Assembly: GCA_015472025.1 (NCBI GenBank)
Contig: BNHL01000001.1
Span: 4,514,001-4,578,000, forward strand
DNA: 64,000 bases
Source of the DNA: Cytophagales bacterium WSM2-2
Lineage (GTDB): Bacteria > Bacteroidota > Bacteroidia > Cytophagales > Cyclobacteriaceae
Direction: 5' to 3'
Shown here: one piece after another, positions 16,465 to 26,750 of the stretch
Numbering within the stretch: the stretch's first letter is position 1
How the letters are laid out: every line of letters starts with the position of its first letter
The notes under the pieces: generated by a model
What the model was told of the DNA's origin: nothing
The model's input: only the letters and a program-made list of their open reading frames with translations
Database searches by the model: none
Translations under genes and position numbers: made by a program

Positions 16465-16965
16465 ATGAAAACCACTTCTTTACCACTCGAATTCACCGTT
16501 GACAAAGCAACTGCCACCGTGTTCGTAAACAAAGAATTTGCAGCCGAGCTTGATTTAGTTTGGGATGCATTCACTAAACAGGAAATCCTCGATCAATGGT
16601 GGGCGCCCAAGCCATACCTTTCCAAAACAAAATACATGAACTTTAAAGTAGGAGGGCGGAGGTTCTATGCCATGGTAAGCCCGGAAGGACAAGAAACATG
16701 GTCGATCCAGGACTACACGGCTGTGGCTCCCAAAACAAATTTCAAATTCTACAGTATGTTTTCAGACAAGGATGAAAAAGTTAACCCGGAAGTACCAGGT
16801 GGCTCGGAGTGGAACTTTGATTTTAGTGAAACCAAGGGAGTTACAATGGTACGTATTACCATAAAAAACAAGTCGCTTGAACGCATGGAGCAGATGATCA
16901 AAATGGGATTCAAAGAAGGATTTACATCTACCCTGCAATACCTCGAAACACTGCTAACCAAATAG
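16465..16965 (+). CDS. SRPBCC (AHSA1-like) domain protein, second copy
   Basis: A 166-residue homologue of the preceding gene with the same landmarks: [48 protein letters not shown] and [21 protein letters not shown]. Probably an ancient tandem duplicate. It is followed after 3 bases by the RibD-like gene, so these two are co-transcribed. The ligand is unknown. Confidence 0.9.
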   Translation: MKTTSLPLEFTVDKATATVFVNKEFAAELDLVWDAFTKQEILDQWWAPKPYLSKTKYMNFKVGGRRFYAMVSPEGQETWSIQDYTAVAPKTNFKFYSMFSDKDEKVNPEVPGGSEWNFDFSETKGVTMVRITIKNKSLERMEQMIKMGFKEGFTSTLQYLETLLTK

Positions 16966-16968
16966 ACG

Positions 16969-17562
16969 ATGAGAAAAATAATTGTCCTGTCGATGATTTC
17001 TTTAGATGGAGTGATGCAGGCACCGGGTGGGCCTAAAGAAGATACCTCTGGCGGTTTCAAACACGGTGGCTGGACGGCAGCCTATAGTGACGAAGTTTTT
17101 GGCAAGGCTGTGCAAAAAGAACTGGCGCAACAGACCGATTATCTTCTGGGCAGAAAGACATTTAAGATCTGGGCCAACTACTGGCCCGATCATGGAGACT
17201 TTTGGCCGCGCATTAATGAAGGCACAAAATTCGTCCTGTCAAAGACTATGAAGAAATCCGCCTGGAGGAACTCAGTGTTCCTGAAGACTGTGGCCGACAT
17301 TAAAAAACTAAAAAAATCAAGTGGCCCCGACATCCAGGTGTGGGGCAGCAGTGAACTTATTCCGCTGCTTCTGAAGAATGATTTGGTAGATGAGCTTGGC
17401 CTCAAAGTTTACCCGTTGACACTTGGGAAAGGGAAAAAGCTGTTCGGCAATGGCGCGATACCCGCTGCATTTACATTAACAGAGAGTACGGTGACTTCTA
17501 CCGGAGTTATTCTCGCCAACTACAAGCGCGCAGGGAAAGTGAAGACGGGAACGGTGGGGTAA
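16969..17562 (+). CDS. RibD C-terminal/dihydrofolate reductase-like protein
   Basis: A 197-residue member of the RibD_C family: N-terminal MRKIIVLSMISLDGVMQAPGG, the LGRKTFKIWANYWP segment, and the IQVWGSSELIPLLLKNDLVDELGLKVYPLTLGKGKKLF block that forms the NADPH-binding half. It probably is an NAD(P)H-dependent reductase of an unknown substrate. These proteins are commonly found beside AHSA1 and ArsR genes. It is the last gene of the operon that starts at 15045 or 16465. Confidence 0.88.
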   Translation: MRKIIVLSMISLDGVMQAPGGPKEDTSGGFKHGGWTAAYSDEVFGKAVQKELAQQTDYLLGRKTFKIWANYWPDHGDFWPRINEGTKFVLSKTMKKSAWRNSVFLKTVADIKKLKKSSGPDIQVWGSSELIPLLLKNDLVDELGLKVYPLTLGKGKKLFGNGAIPAAFTLTESTVTSTGVILANYKRAGKVKTGTVG

Positions 17563-17653
17563 TTGGATATTTGAATATTCGTTGATGCGGCAGGTTACGT
17601 ATCGTGGTGCTGCCTACGATTTTAGGCTTGGGCAGTTGCCGGGCAAAGAAAAC

Positions 17654-18382
17654 TCAACTGTCGGATTGCGCCAGTCTTAAGAACGTGATCATGTATAAGA
17701 TCATCCATAACATTATTAAGAGCCCTGCAGGGATAGCGATGATCAATGCAAGATCATCATGGATTCGTGAAAAGGTGACGAGAAAGACATGAAATAAAAC
17801 CCCCAAGCTTCCGGCTATTCCAGCGAAGGAGGTAAGCCTGCTAAACACATGTTCACGTAACATCACGATGGACATCCACATTGTTGCCATAGTTGGCAAC
17901 GTGAATCCGATAAATACACTGAGACTGCCATGCTTCCCTTTGGATAGCATTGCCTCACCTGCTGCCAAGATCAGATTCCGTTGTTCTTCAGAAGATGTGG
18001 AGTCATACTTACTACTCAAGTCTAACATCGTTAAAGCCGTATTTCCGCTTATTAGTATTGATGAACCAACGAGGAATAGGATAAGAGCCAATAATGCATT
18101 TCCGTTCCTTTCCTTCTGAGCTATAAAGAGGGCAAAGATGGAGGGAATTAGCAGAATCTGGTTGATGCTGTTAAGCAAGTCAAGACGGTATAGACCAAGT
18201 AGCGGATTACTATGCAGCAATGCAAACCATGTTGTCACGTCCGATGGGAGTGAAGCAATATTTCCGCCTGTCATTGCCCCTGTAACTATATCCAATATAA
18301 TCCCACATAACGCTATAATAGTGGACACAGCACCAATCATATAAACTGACTTAAACGTGATGGTTGTTTTTTTAGAATCCAT
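17654..18382 (-). CDS. DUF4386-like membrane protein
   Basis: About 242 residues from the Met at 18382 (MDSKKTTITF); an upstream alternative start at 18406 adds eight residues. There are six or seven hydrophobic helices with a central loop (SSKYDSTSSEEQRNLILAAGEAML) and a later PTMATMWMSIVML helix, resembling DUF4386 proteins. The function of that family is unknown. It is convergent with the RibD-like gene and followed by no obvious terminator. Confidence 0.7.
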   Translation of the reverse strand: MDSKKTTITFKSVYMIGAVSTIIALCGIILDIVTGAMTGGNIASLPSDVTTWFALLHSNPLLGLYRLDLLNSINQILLIPSIFALFIAQKERNGNALLALILFLVGSSILISGNTALTMLDLSSKYDSTSSEEQRNLILAAGEAMLSKGKHGSLSVFIGFTLPTMATMWMSIVMLREHVFSRLTSFAGIAGSLGVLFHVFLVTFSRIHDDLALIIAIPAGLLIMLWMILYMITFLRLAQSDS

Positions 18383-18628
18383 GGTTGGATATCGATTGTC
18401 CAGCATTCACTAATCTCCCGAAATGGAAAAGGTGGTTTGATGATAAAAGTCACTTGCACACATGATTTATACCTGGAATTTGTGTCCTTGATCTGTCGCA
18501 AAATTGCACTAAGTTAGGTCGGTACAATTATCAGCCTAGACCTCTGAATACAGACTCGTAACAAGCTCATATATTAGTGATTATGAGCGTGGTTATGAAT
18601 AGTCACTTTAAATTTGTTTCTTGTAATT

Positions 18629-21600
18629 ATGTACCAATGGTTGGCAGTACATTCTTATAGACTCTGCAAGCATGTGGGCATATTACTCCTGCTCTTTCCG
18701 CTTGTTTCAAAAGCCCAACAAACAATCAACTTCGAAAAGATCACTGTAGACCAGGGGCTTTCTCAATCAGCTGTTTCTTCAGTACTTCAAGACAAATATG
18801 GATACCTGTGGATTGGCACACTGGACGGTCTCAACAGGTTTGATGGCAGCACCATTAAAATATATCAGCACACGGACTCTGACCCATCTTCCATTATCAG
18901 TAGTTATATCACCGGCTTACATACTGACCATCTCGGCAATCTGTGGATTACACATGAGGGCTACTTAAGCAAGTACATCAATCAGTCTGACAGTTTCATT
19001 TCCTATAGTCTTGATCTTCCCGATGGGAACACAAGCAGGCTTAAAGTGAACCAGTTATTTGCGGTAAATGATTCATTATTTTATCTGGCAACGAACACGG
19101 GCATACTGGCCTTTAATCCTGGCACCAGGGGGTTGCGAAGATTAGAAAAATATAAAGAGTTTGATCAACAGCAAGTCAATTCGCTTGTGTTCTCCACCAA
19201 ATTTGGAAACTGGATCACCACTCACAACAAAATCTATCGATATGATTCAGTGCAGGCAAAATGGGACCTGTTGTTTACAGACTCCAGGTCGCTCCTGGCT
19301 CGATTTGATACCGTTACCCGTACATTATTTGTTCAGACAAAGGAAAAATTAGTGAAGTATGAATCCAGTGCTCCCGTCTTCCGGACAATTGATACTTACC
19401 CTGCATCGGAGGACTTTGACTACAGTCATTTTTCAATGATGCAGACCCGGAACAAAGAGCTGTGGGTGGCCAGGAGGTACGTTCAGATATATGATGTGAA
19501 CGGAAAAAGGAAATCCACACTAATACACGATCCCGAAGATCCGCTAAGTCTTTCGGGGACCTACCTTAGTTGCCTTTATGAATCGAATGACGGTACAGTT
19601 TGGATAGGAACAAACGGACTCGGTCTTAATAAGTACAATCCGTCTATAGCTGTTTTCAATTATATCGGGAGTTTCCCTAATCTGAGGACCTCCTTGTCCG
19701 ATAATTTTGTGTCTTCAATTTATACCAAGGATGATAACAAGCTTCTTGTCGGTACGCTTAACGGCCTCGATGTCATTGATCTTGAAAAAGGAAGCAAAAC
19801 AAATTATGATGTAAAAGGCATCAATGGAAAGCAGGCCCGCCTGAATAAAATATTTACAACATCGGATGGAGTGGTGTGGCTTTGCACTACGCGTGGCCTC
19901 AAAAAATTCAATAGCTCGACTATTTCCCCATGCGGAAACGCTCAACTTGACAATGACGATCTGGCCATCCACGACTTCTGTAAGATCGGAGCGGATACAT
20001 TTATCTTCACAACAAACCGAGGGTTATATAGCTGGTCGCATGCTACTGGTCAGGTTTCCAAAGTTCATAACTCCGGAAGCATGTCCATCGGAGTGCATCA
20101 GGGTAATATCTGGATTGAATCAAAAGCGGAGATAAAGGTTCTCGACGGTGAAGGAAAAGAAATAGTAAAAACGTTTGCCAAAAAGGGACAAGGCCCGGGA
20201 TTGTTTCCGGCGGTTGAGATCAAGTGCTTTTACGAAGACAAGGAAGGGAACTTTTGGATCGGGACCTGGGGCGGGGGGCTCAGCTTATATTCTGATAAGA
20301 CTAACAGCTTTACACACTATAATGAGAATTCAGGACTTCGAAGCAATGTTGTATACGGGATATTGGAAGACGATAAAAATCACCTCTGGTTAAGCACTAA
20401 CAAAGGACTGGCGGTATTCGACAAATTGAAACGAACCGTGATCAGGAATTTCGAAAAAGCCGACGGTCTTCAAAGCAACGAATTCAACACACGCGCCTTT
20501 CACAAATCCCCGGCGGGAAAGCTTTACTTTGGTGGGATTAATGGCCTTAATTTTTTTGAGCCAGATCAAGTCTTATCCATTAATTCGGAAGTGCCGAAAA
20601 CAGTTCTGGCGGGCTTCTTCCTCAACAATGTTCGTGTGACTGAACGGACAGACGGCACAGCGATTGATACATATAACCTTCAGGAACTTAACCTTGCATG
20701 GAACGAACGTAACTTCGGATTTGAAATTACCGGGTTGGGGTTTGGAAGCCCCGGCAGGTACAACCATAAATACATTCTCGAAAATTATGATACGGGATGG
20801 AATTTCATTGGTAAGCAAAAGAGGATTTCATTTACGAATATTCCTGCAGGGAAATATGTATTGCGTGTAAAATCATCAAACGCCCTCGGTGACTGGGAGA
20901 ATGGTGAGTTAAAGATCAGTGTGAGTATTGACTCACCTTTCTGGCAGAAGGCCTGGGTGGACGCGCTTTTTGCTGCCTCTCTGGTAGCGGGTGTGTTCGG
21001 AATCTACTACTTCAGGACACAGCAATTGCGAGCCAGAACAAAAGTCCTTGCCAGACTGGTAGAAGAGCGTACCCGCGAGATACAGTTTAAGACTGAAGAG
21101 ATTGCTGCCCAGAATGAAGAGCTATCGACCCAGTCGGAGATTTTGTTTTTTCAAAACGAGCAACTTGAAGGTGCTAAAGCAGGTCTGGAAGAAAAAATTC
21201 AGGAGCGCACGTTGTCACTCAAACAACTGAATAATGAACTCGCCAATCGCAACATGCAATTGGAGCAGTTCGCATTTATAACTGCACACAACATCCGTGG
21301 CCCTGTGGCGAGGATCAAAGGACTCATTCACCTGTTGCCCAACAAAGGCAATGCAGATGAATTGATACACCTCGAAAATAGCATCGACCATCTTGATGAA
21401 GTAATCAGGGACTTAAATTTAGTACTGAATATCCGTCACAGGGGAAAATCAACTTGTAGAAGTTATCACATTAGGCGATCATTTGATTCCCAGCTGTAAA
21501 CAGCCTGGAAAACGAAATCAAAAAAGCCAATGCCCGTACCACGTATCTGAAGGTTCTTAAATTCAGACGTCTCTATCCTCGATAGCATCTTCTACAACCT

Positions 21601-21856
21601 GCTACACAACGCACTTAAATCGTTGATAGAGGTTAAATATTTTATCCTTGGCATATTTCATTTCAATTACCAAGGCCGTTGTCTTCAATTGTTACTACCA
21701 CTTTACCATCGTCTCTGATTCCACCCGGAAGTGCCTGGAAAAGGTTTCGGGCTCTTCCTGGTAAGGACACAAGTCGAAGCCATGGACGGGAAGATCTTTG
21801 TGGAAAGTTCAGAAGAATACGGAACCCAGTTTCGACTGGAGTTTCCTGCCAGCTAG
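18629..21856 (+). pseudogene. Decayed two-component propeller histidine kinase
   Basis: The intact part (ATG 18629; a TTG at 18614 overlaps a TAAATTTG -7-like box) encodes a signal peptide, two-component propeller repeats (GYLWIGTLDGLNRFDG, GTVWIGTNGLGLNKYN, GNFWIGTWGGGLSLY), a Y_Y_Y domain and a membrane helix near 780. A coiled coil and a HisKA region with FITAHNIRGPVARIKGL follow. The frame breaks near 21452. Pieces of the ATPase domain continue in other frames: LVEVITLGDHLIP, AVNSLENEIKKANAR, SDVSILDSIFYNLLHNA (N-box) and finally KGFGLFLVRTQVEAMDGKIF up to a TAG at 21854. A segment in between is inverted. No working ATPase can be made. Confidence 0.85.
21611..21734 (-). other. 124-bp inverted segment inside the kinase ATPase domain
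   Basis: Read on the minus strand this segment encodes the missing G1 box (GIRDDGKVVVTIEDNGLG) and the following IEMKYAKDKIFNLYQRFK. Its ends are a 6-bp inverted repeat, GCACTT (21611-21616) and AAGTGC (21729-21734). Flipping it back makes the text run from LLHNA through EDNGLG and, after one extra A, through KIFNLYQRFK into GFGLFLV, the normal order of a kinase ATPase domain. Confidence 0.75.
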
Positions 21857-21866
21857 GAGTAGAACG

Positions 21867-23486
21867 TTATACCAAGCCCCAGCCTCTCAAAGTATCATTC
21901 ATTAAAAGACTTTTCATGGAGGGATTCAGCAACGCATTCTGACTGTTCAGCCAGACAGTTTTAGACGGACCATACATAGCTGAGAACTTTTGCTGATCCA
22001 GGTCGTTGAGCTTTCCAAGATGAAATCTGAATGGGATGTTTTGTGTTCTCAGGTCGTTCCAGATATTAGCATAATATCTCTTTGTACGGTCGTTCAATAT
22101 CCCGTCCGCTTCTATAGCACAGGTGACATTGCCAAAATAGTTTCCTCCCAGTGTGGCAGAAGAAGATTTGACAAAGCGCAAAGAGTAGATCCCGGAAAAT
22201 TCAGGAGATGCTTTGGGAGTTCGCCTTTGAAATATTTCTAATACCTTTTCGATGTCATTCACACCAACGAACATGGTGCTTCCTGCGAGTGCCGAAGGCG
22301 GGCCTTCTCCGGTGAATAGATCTCCAAGCACTCCCTGCTGCACTCCCGTCTTGTAGGAGAGTTTCAGAACTGCTTCAACAGTATCGGGAATGAGCTCGGG
22401 CATGGTGTCGTCAAGTTTGGCAAGGAAACGGACAAGGTCATTGGATAGGTCACTGATTAACCTGCTTATAAAGTTTTTGAATTTGTAATATTTGAAACCA
22501 AGCATCATCAGTAGCTTCTGAAACCAACTGGATTTTTTTCCCGACAACGATGAATAACTCGGGAGCTTGTAGCCATAGGTGACAATAGCTTCACCGGTTT
22601 TATTAGTAACATCGAATTTATAAGGGTTGAAAACCACCTGCAAATGACTCAGCGGTTCGCCCTGGTAGTCAGGGAAACCAAAAGCCTGTGCATCCAGGGT
22701 AGTCATGAGTTTTACAAGCTTATCATCATAGGGAAATTTCTGACGGATAAGACGAAGCTGGTAGATTTCCACAGTTTCAAGCAGCACAGCATGCAGAACA
22801 CCAAGGCCTCCAATGTTGACCAGGGCCGAGTTGAACAGGTCGTCATCTTGTTTGAGTTGGGCCAGGCTGAGGTTGAGCGAGTTTAGGAAAGCCGAGCTCA
22901 CCACCGGGTATGATTTTCGTTCCACCCAGCATTGATCAGCAACGCCAGGGCCTGTGATGATGTGCATTCCTACGACATAATTATGAATGGCACCCTCAAT
23001 GGGGTTGGAGCCGTGTGTACCAGTAGACATAGCACCAACAATTGTCTGCCCATCGCTGGCACCGGATGTTTTCAGTGATCGTTTCGTACCCTCAAGGTAT
23101 TTGTTGAGTTTGCGCACACCGGCACCGCATTGGCACATGACCAGGAACTTCGGATCGCCCGTATATTGATTGCTCACGGAGCCTGGTTCAAGGTCCATGA
23201 TCAGATTCAGGCCCTTGTTTTTATTAGAAGAAGTATCCAGCATCACACCACCTTCAGAAGTATTCACGCCTGTCCACGACCAGCCAGAGCCGAAGGGCTT
23301 GAATGGCTCATTCGAATACTGCCTCCGGGTGATGAACCCCTGGAGGAGTGTTGTCATTTCGTTGTACTGATCTATTTTTTTTCTTCCGCGCGGGTTTCTT
23401 ACAGTGAAGAGATCTTTGATAATAGTTTTTGTAGTGAAGTGAAAATTCTCCCAAATGGTAATGTTAGTAGGGCGAAAAATATCCAT
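21867..23486 (-). CDS. FAD-linked oxidase/dehydrogenase
   Basis: A 539-residue protein with an FAD_binding_4 (PCMH-type) N-terminal domain: PFGSGWSWTGV, MCQCGAGVRKLNKYLEG, and the pyrophosphate-binding segment SDGQTIVGAMSTGTHGSN (about 145-162). The C-terminal half is a substrate cap. The family includes sugar-lactone oxidases such as L-gulonolactone oxidase. No signal peptide or berberine-type second flavin Cys is evident. The substrate is not inferable. It lies tail-to-tail against the decayed kinase, 10 bases apart. Confidence 0.82.
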   Translation of the reverse strand: MDIFRPTNITIWENFHFTTKTIIKDLFTVRNPRGRKKIDQYNEMTTLLQGFITRRQYSNEPFKPFGSGWSWTGVNTSEGGVMLDTSSNKNKGLNLIMDLEPGSVSNQYTGDPKFLVMCQCGAGVRKLNKYLEGTKRSLKTSGASDGQTIVGAMSTGTHGSNPIEGAIHNYVVGMHIITGPGVADQCWVERKSYPVVSSAFLNSLNLSLAQLKQDDDLFNSALVNIGGLGVLHAVLLETVEIYQLRLIRQKFPYDDKLVKLMTTLDAQAFGFPDYQGEPLSHLQVVFNPYKFDVTNKTGEAIVTYGYKLPSYSSLSGKKSSWFQKLLMMLGFKYYKFKNFISRLISDLSNDLVRFLAKLDDTMPELIPDTVEAVLKLSYKTGVQQGVLGDLFTGEGPPSALAGSTMFVGVNDIEKVLEIFQRRTPKASPEFSGIYSLRFVKSSSATLGGNYFGNVTCAIEADGILNDRTKRYYANIWNDLRTQNIPFRFHLGKLNDLDQQKFSAMYGPSKTVWLNSQNALLNPSMKSLLMNDTLRGWGLV

Positions 23487-23748
23487 GCGTCTGTGTTAAG
23501 TGACGCGAATGTATGCTTCTACCTGCCCCTTGGGCAATGGGAAAATTCCCGTATCTCTTCAAGATTTTTCCCATAACCGAAGTGAATTACAAGATTTTAA
23601 AGAAATTTCAGAATAGAATAGACGGTGTTGGTGAAGTCAAAGCCCTCCAGCGAAAAAACAGATTTGATTTTATAAATGATCATTCAGAGATTTGAGTGTA
23701 TTGGGGTCAAGTCAATTTAACCTAAGCAATGATTTGAGTTTGCATCGA

Positions 23749-24480
23749 ATGAATATCAAAGAGATCATCCCAGCAGAAGTAAAACGAGGCGTGAAGATAG
23801 CTCTCCGGACGTATCGCGACCTCAGCTCGGGTACCTACAAGAAGCTTGCGGTACTTGATGATCAGTCCCGCGATATACAGTTTGATTTCAGCATTAGTCT
23901 CATACAACCGATAATGCCCAGTACCCATTTCGACAACAAGATTCACAATATTGGCAGAGGTATTTCACAAGTCGATGGACTGGTGCTCCTGCCAGGTGAG
24001 ATATTCTCTTTCTGGCGCCTGGTGCAAAAGCCAAGCAGGAGTAATAATTACAAACTCGGACGTAATATTGTTTCCGAACAACTCTCTGAAGATTATGGGG
24101 GAGGGCTATGCCAGCTTTCCAGTATCATCTATCATCTTGCGTTAACCAGCGGACTGCACATCGTAGAACGGCACAATCACTCGGTAGATATTTACAAAGA
24201 AGAAGAGCGGTTTACTCCTTTAGGAGCTGACGCTACCGTGGTGTACGGGCACAAAGACTTGCGAGTACAAAACAAGTATTCTTTTCCTGTAAAGTTTTCT
24301 ATCGCGCTGGAGGGCAACAATACGCTGAAATGCATATTATCTAGTACCTCGAAGCTTAACGAACAAATCGTTGAATTTGAGCGCAAATATGAAACAGGTA
24401 GTGTTATTGTTTCAACTATGGTGAGGCAGCAGGAACGCTCCGTTACTATCCGTAGCGACAGGTACAGGTTGGTGAAATAG
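23749..24480 (+). CDS. VanW-like protein
   Basis: A 243-residue protein from the ATG at 23749 (MNIKEIIPAEV); a TTG at 23692 would extend it into a stretch that resembles a dispersed repeat. It carries the VanW core: NIGRGISQVDGLVLLPGEIFSFW, GGGLCQLSSIIYHLAL and the RHNHSVDIY segment. VanW proteins occur in some vancomycin-resistance clusters but are widespread and of unknown activity, possibly cell-wall related. There is no signal peptide. It is not next to resistance genes here. Confidence 0.85.
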   Translation: MNIKEIIPAEVKRGVKIALRTYRDLSSGTYKKLAVLDDQSRDIQFDFSISLIQPIMPSTHFDNKIHNIGRGISQVDGLVLLPGEIFSFWRLVQKPSRSNNYKLGRNIVSEQLSEDYGGGLCQLSSIIYHLALTSGLHIVERHNHSVDIYKEEERFTPLGADATVVYGHKDLRVQNKYSFPVKFSIALEGNNTLKCILSSTSKLNEQIVEFERKYETGSVIVSTMVRQQERSVTIRSDRYRLVK

Positions 24481-24502
24481 GTTTCTATTTCACTGAGACA
24501 TC

Positions 24503-24691
24503 TTAACCCTTCGGCTTTTTACTAACAAGTACCAGCGTGTCAAGATCGAGTTTGTACGATTCGATTTTCTCGTCCTTGTTGAACCAGATACACAGCGCTT
24601 CGTCACCCGCCACATAACTTACTGTCATTACCTTGGGATCAGAGGAGATTTTTACAATATCTCCGGCTTCAATTTTTTGTGGGTTAGCCAT
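24503..24691 (-). CDS. DUF2158 (YodC-like) small protein
   Basis: A 62-residue protein matching the small DUF2158/YodC family: a basic start, EAGDIVKISSDPKVMTV, the central YVAGDEALCIWFN and a terminal LDTLVLV strand. It probably is a small beta-barrel of SH3-like shape with unknown function. It is convergent with the VanW-like gene (22-base gap) and divergent from the PAS gene, with about 330 bases of AT-rich leader between. Confidence 0.8.
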   Translation of the reverse strand: MANPQKIEAGDIVKISSDPKVMTVSYVAGDEALCIWFNKDEKIESYKLDLDTLVLVSKKPKG

Positions 24692-25023
24692 AGTTCAGGT
24701 TAGTTTGCCAACCAAGCTACCTAAAATATTTAATATAATAGCCGGCACTTCGGTTAGCTCAAGGAAAGGTTCATGTAAGTTTTTTTTACTATCAGAATAA
24801 ACAGATTTTTATTCTGCAATTCAGCTGCTGCTGCGAATAAAATAGCAATTACTCCTTTTTGTTCAATAAACATTGGAAGTAAAAACTGCACTTCAATTCT
24901 CTAAAAGTCAGTGTATTAGACGAACGGAACTTTTCAAAACAGACTTGTGTAGGTCTTGACAACTTCGCTTTAAGGGAATTTAATTGCTCAACGGAATTTC
25001 CTTAGTAACGGCAAGCTCCATCA

Positions 25024-26139
25024 ATGGATACAAGCACCATCCAGCCAAAGTTAAGACAGCACACGAATGCAAACTTCGATATCCCGGACTATGGCGCCCA
25101 CCATTTATATGTGAACCGGGAGAGCGTGATCAATGCACTCATCAACAGTTCCCTCGGGTCTGTCACCTTATATGATCTTGAAAATAAAGAGGTGATATTC
25201 TCCCAGTGGAATGTGCTGAAGTCGCTGGGCTACCAGCCCGATGAATTCGGGGAGGCAGCAAGAAATTTTTTCAAGAAGATAGTTCATCCTGAAGATGCAT
25301 GGGTTGTTGACAACCACACCCGGAAAATAGAGCTCTCCAAGCCCGGAGAAATATTGTCTTTCAATTTAAGAATACAAGATAACCGGGGACACTTCCGGTG
25401 GATCCACGTGCGCGGAACTGTATTGAGCAGGGGCATGGAGGGTAAGGTAAAGCAGGTAATGCTCTCGATTGTGGACACCAGTCGCTATCGTCATTTGAAA
25501 AACAAAATACAATTACACTCCTCGCGGCTGGATTACCTCATCTATCGAAACTCACATGAATTGAGAAGCCCGGTAGCATCATTGCTGGGATTGATAGCCT
25601 TGCTGAAATCGGAGAACAGGACCGGGGAGCACGTAGAGGAGATAGTCTCATTGCTAGAAAAGACGGCAACGAAAATGGACAGCGCCATCAGGGAATTCAA
25701 CCAGGAACTAAATTTATACAGAGAGCAATTAAAGAAAACGACCATGGAAATACAGCACATCGCTGACAACACTCATTATACATTGTCTGTAAATCGTGAA
25801 AAAAACAGGGCCTACCTGAAGATAAAAGGGTTCTGGAGTAATTGTGAATCGGTACCCAATTATTTATCGGATTGGAAAAAAGCTGCTAGTCTTCTCAAAA
25901 GAGATTTCACTCTTTTGACGGATGCCTCTGAAATGCGCACACATCCGCAGGAGGTAAGGAACCTCCATGAACAAGCGCAGAGACTCATTGTTAATTCAGG
26001 AGTGATGAAGATCGCAGAAATAGTGAAAGACGATATCGCAGAAATTCAACTGAATGCCATGGCCAAAAAGACGCATCTTCCAAAGCGGAATTTCCGATCA
26101 ACGATTGAAGCGGAAGCATGGCTAAATAAAAAGGACTGA
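25024..26139 (+). CDS. PAS-HisKA-STAS-like signalling protein lacking an ATPase
   Basis: A 371-residue soluble protein. A PAS_3-type domain (about 40-150; FFKKIVHPEDAWVV, FNLRIQDNRGHFRWIHVRG) is followed by a HisKA-like helical hairpin with H178 in YRNSHELRSPVASLLGLIALL. A conventional kinase would then have an HATPase_c domain. Instead a linker leads into a domain of about 120 residues (YTLSVNREKNRAYLKIKGFW, LTDASEM, ending FRSTIEAEAWL). That domain resembles the SpoIIAA/STAS-like fold seen in the protein at 43565-43966. It may be phosphorylated in trans or act as a dimeric adaptor (inference). The frame shows no truncation. Confidence 0.75.
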   Translation: MDTSTIQPKLRQHTNANFDIPDYGAHHLYVNRESVINALINSSLGSVTLYDLENKEVIFSQWNVLKSLGYQPDEFGEAARNFFKKIVHPEDAWVVDNHTRKIELSKPGEILSFNLRIQDNRGHFRWIHVRGTVLSRGMEGKVKQVMLSIVDTSRYRHLKNKIQLHSSRLDYLIYRNSHELRSPVASLLGLIALLKSENRTGEHVEEIVSLLEKTATKMDSAIREFNQELNLYREQLKKTTMEIQHIADNTHYTLSVNREKNRAYLKIKGFWSNCESVPNYLSDWKKAASLLKRDFTLLTDASEMRTHPQEVRNLHEQAQRLIVNSGVMKIAEIVKDDIAEIQLNAMAKKTHLPKRNFRSTIEAEAWLNKKD

Positions 26140-26217
26140 GCAAGGCCAGGCGGAAAAGACCGGCAAGTTCGCAGCCTGATTGCACATCACCTAAAGAAGG
26201 ACACCAACTAGGATTTG

Positions 26218-26487
26218 TTAGCGGGCCAGGGACAATTGACCTATACGGCCATGCAAGAGCAACCGGTAGATATTGTCAATTACTTCTTGCAACGGAATGG
26301 CGATAACATAAAGAAACATATCTATTGAATTGCGCATGTCTATAGTTTGTTGAATGATATTGTTATTGGGTTGAGTCACTATTCGAAGTAGGCGCGCATC
26401 CAAATTATTACTCTTACTCTTTTTGATTTTGGTGAAAAAGGCACCTTCAACAAAAAGATCAAAGGCGCCTTTTAAAACACAGATCAA
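26218..26487 (-). CDS. Uncertain small ORF in an otherwise empty gap
   Basis: The gap 26140-26750 has no confident gene. This 89-codon minus-strand frame starts with a TTG and is open further upstream (ATEIRVSVVILQL), with a plausible amphipathic composition (KGAFDLFVEGAFFTKIKK, MFLYVIAIPLQEVIDNIYRLLL). It could be the remnant of a larger gene. I do not recognise a family, and it may be chance. Confidence 0.2.
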   Translation of the reverse strand: MICVLKGAFDLFVEGAFFTKIKKSKSNNLDARLLRIVTQPNNNIIQQTIDMRNSIDMFLYVIAIPLQEVIDNIYRLLLHGRIGQLSLAR

Positions 26488-26750
26488 CTGCAGTATTACT
26501 ACACTGACCCGAATTTCTGTTGCGATAGATTTGCAGGGTAATTGTTTTCACTGGTCTATCAAGCCAGGGCACCTTCTCCTTTGCATTCTTAGAACGGCAA
26601 GGTGATGAATTCCCAGTGCCTTGTTGTTACATAGAGTGAGTGAAAAGTTACACTATTCACAGGTTTGAACATTGTTCAAATTGAAGATTGAGTTACCTGC
26701 TAATGCGCAAGAAATCCAAACTGGCCGGATTGCAGATAAAAACTTGATCG

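Noticed and set aside
23130-23576. A 148-codon plus-strand frame opposite the FAD oxidase
   Set aside because: It overlaps the conserved FAD-binding region of the minus-strand gene and has no protein-like features.
23692-23748. Upstream TTG start of the VanW-like gene
   Set aside because: The added 19 residues come from sequence related to a dispersed intergenic repeat; the ATG at 23749 is preferred.
23749-24480. Vancomycin resistance locus
   Set aside because: Only a VanW-like protein is present; no VanHAX or VanRS genes are nearby, and VanW-like proteins are widespread.
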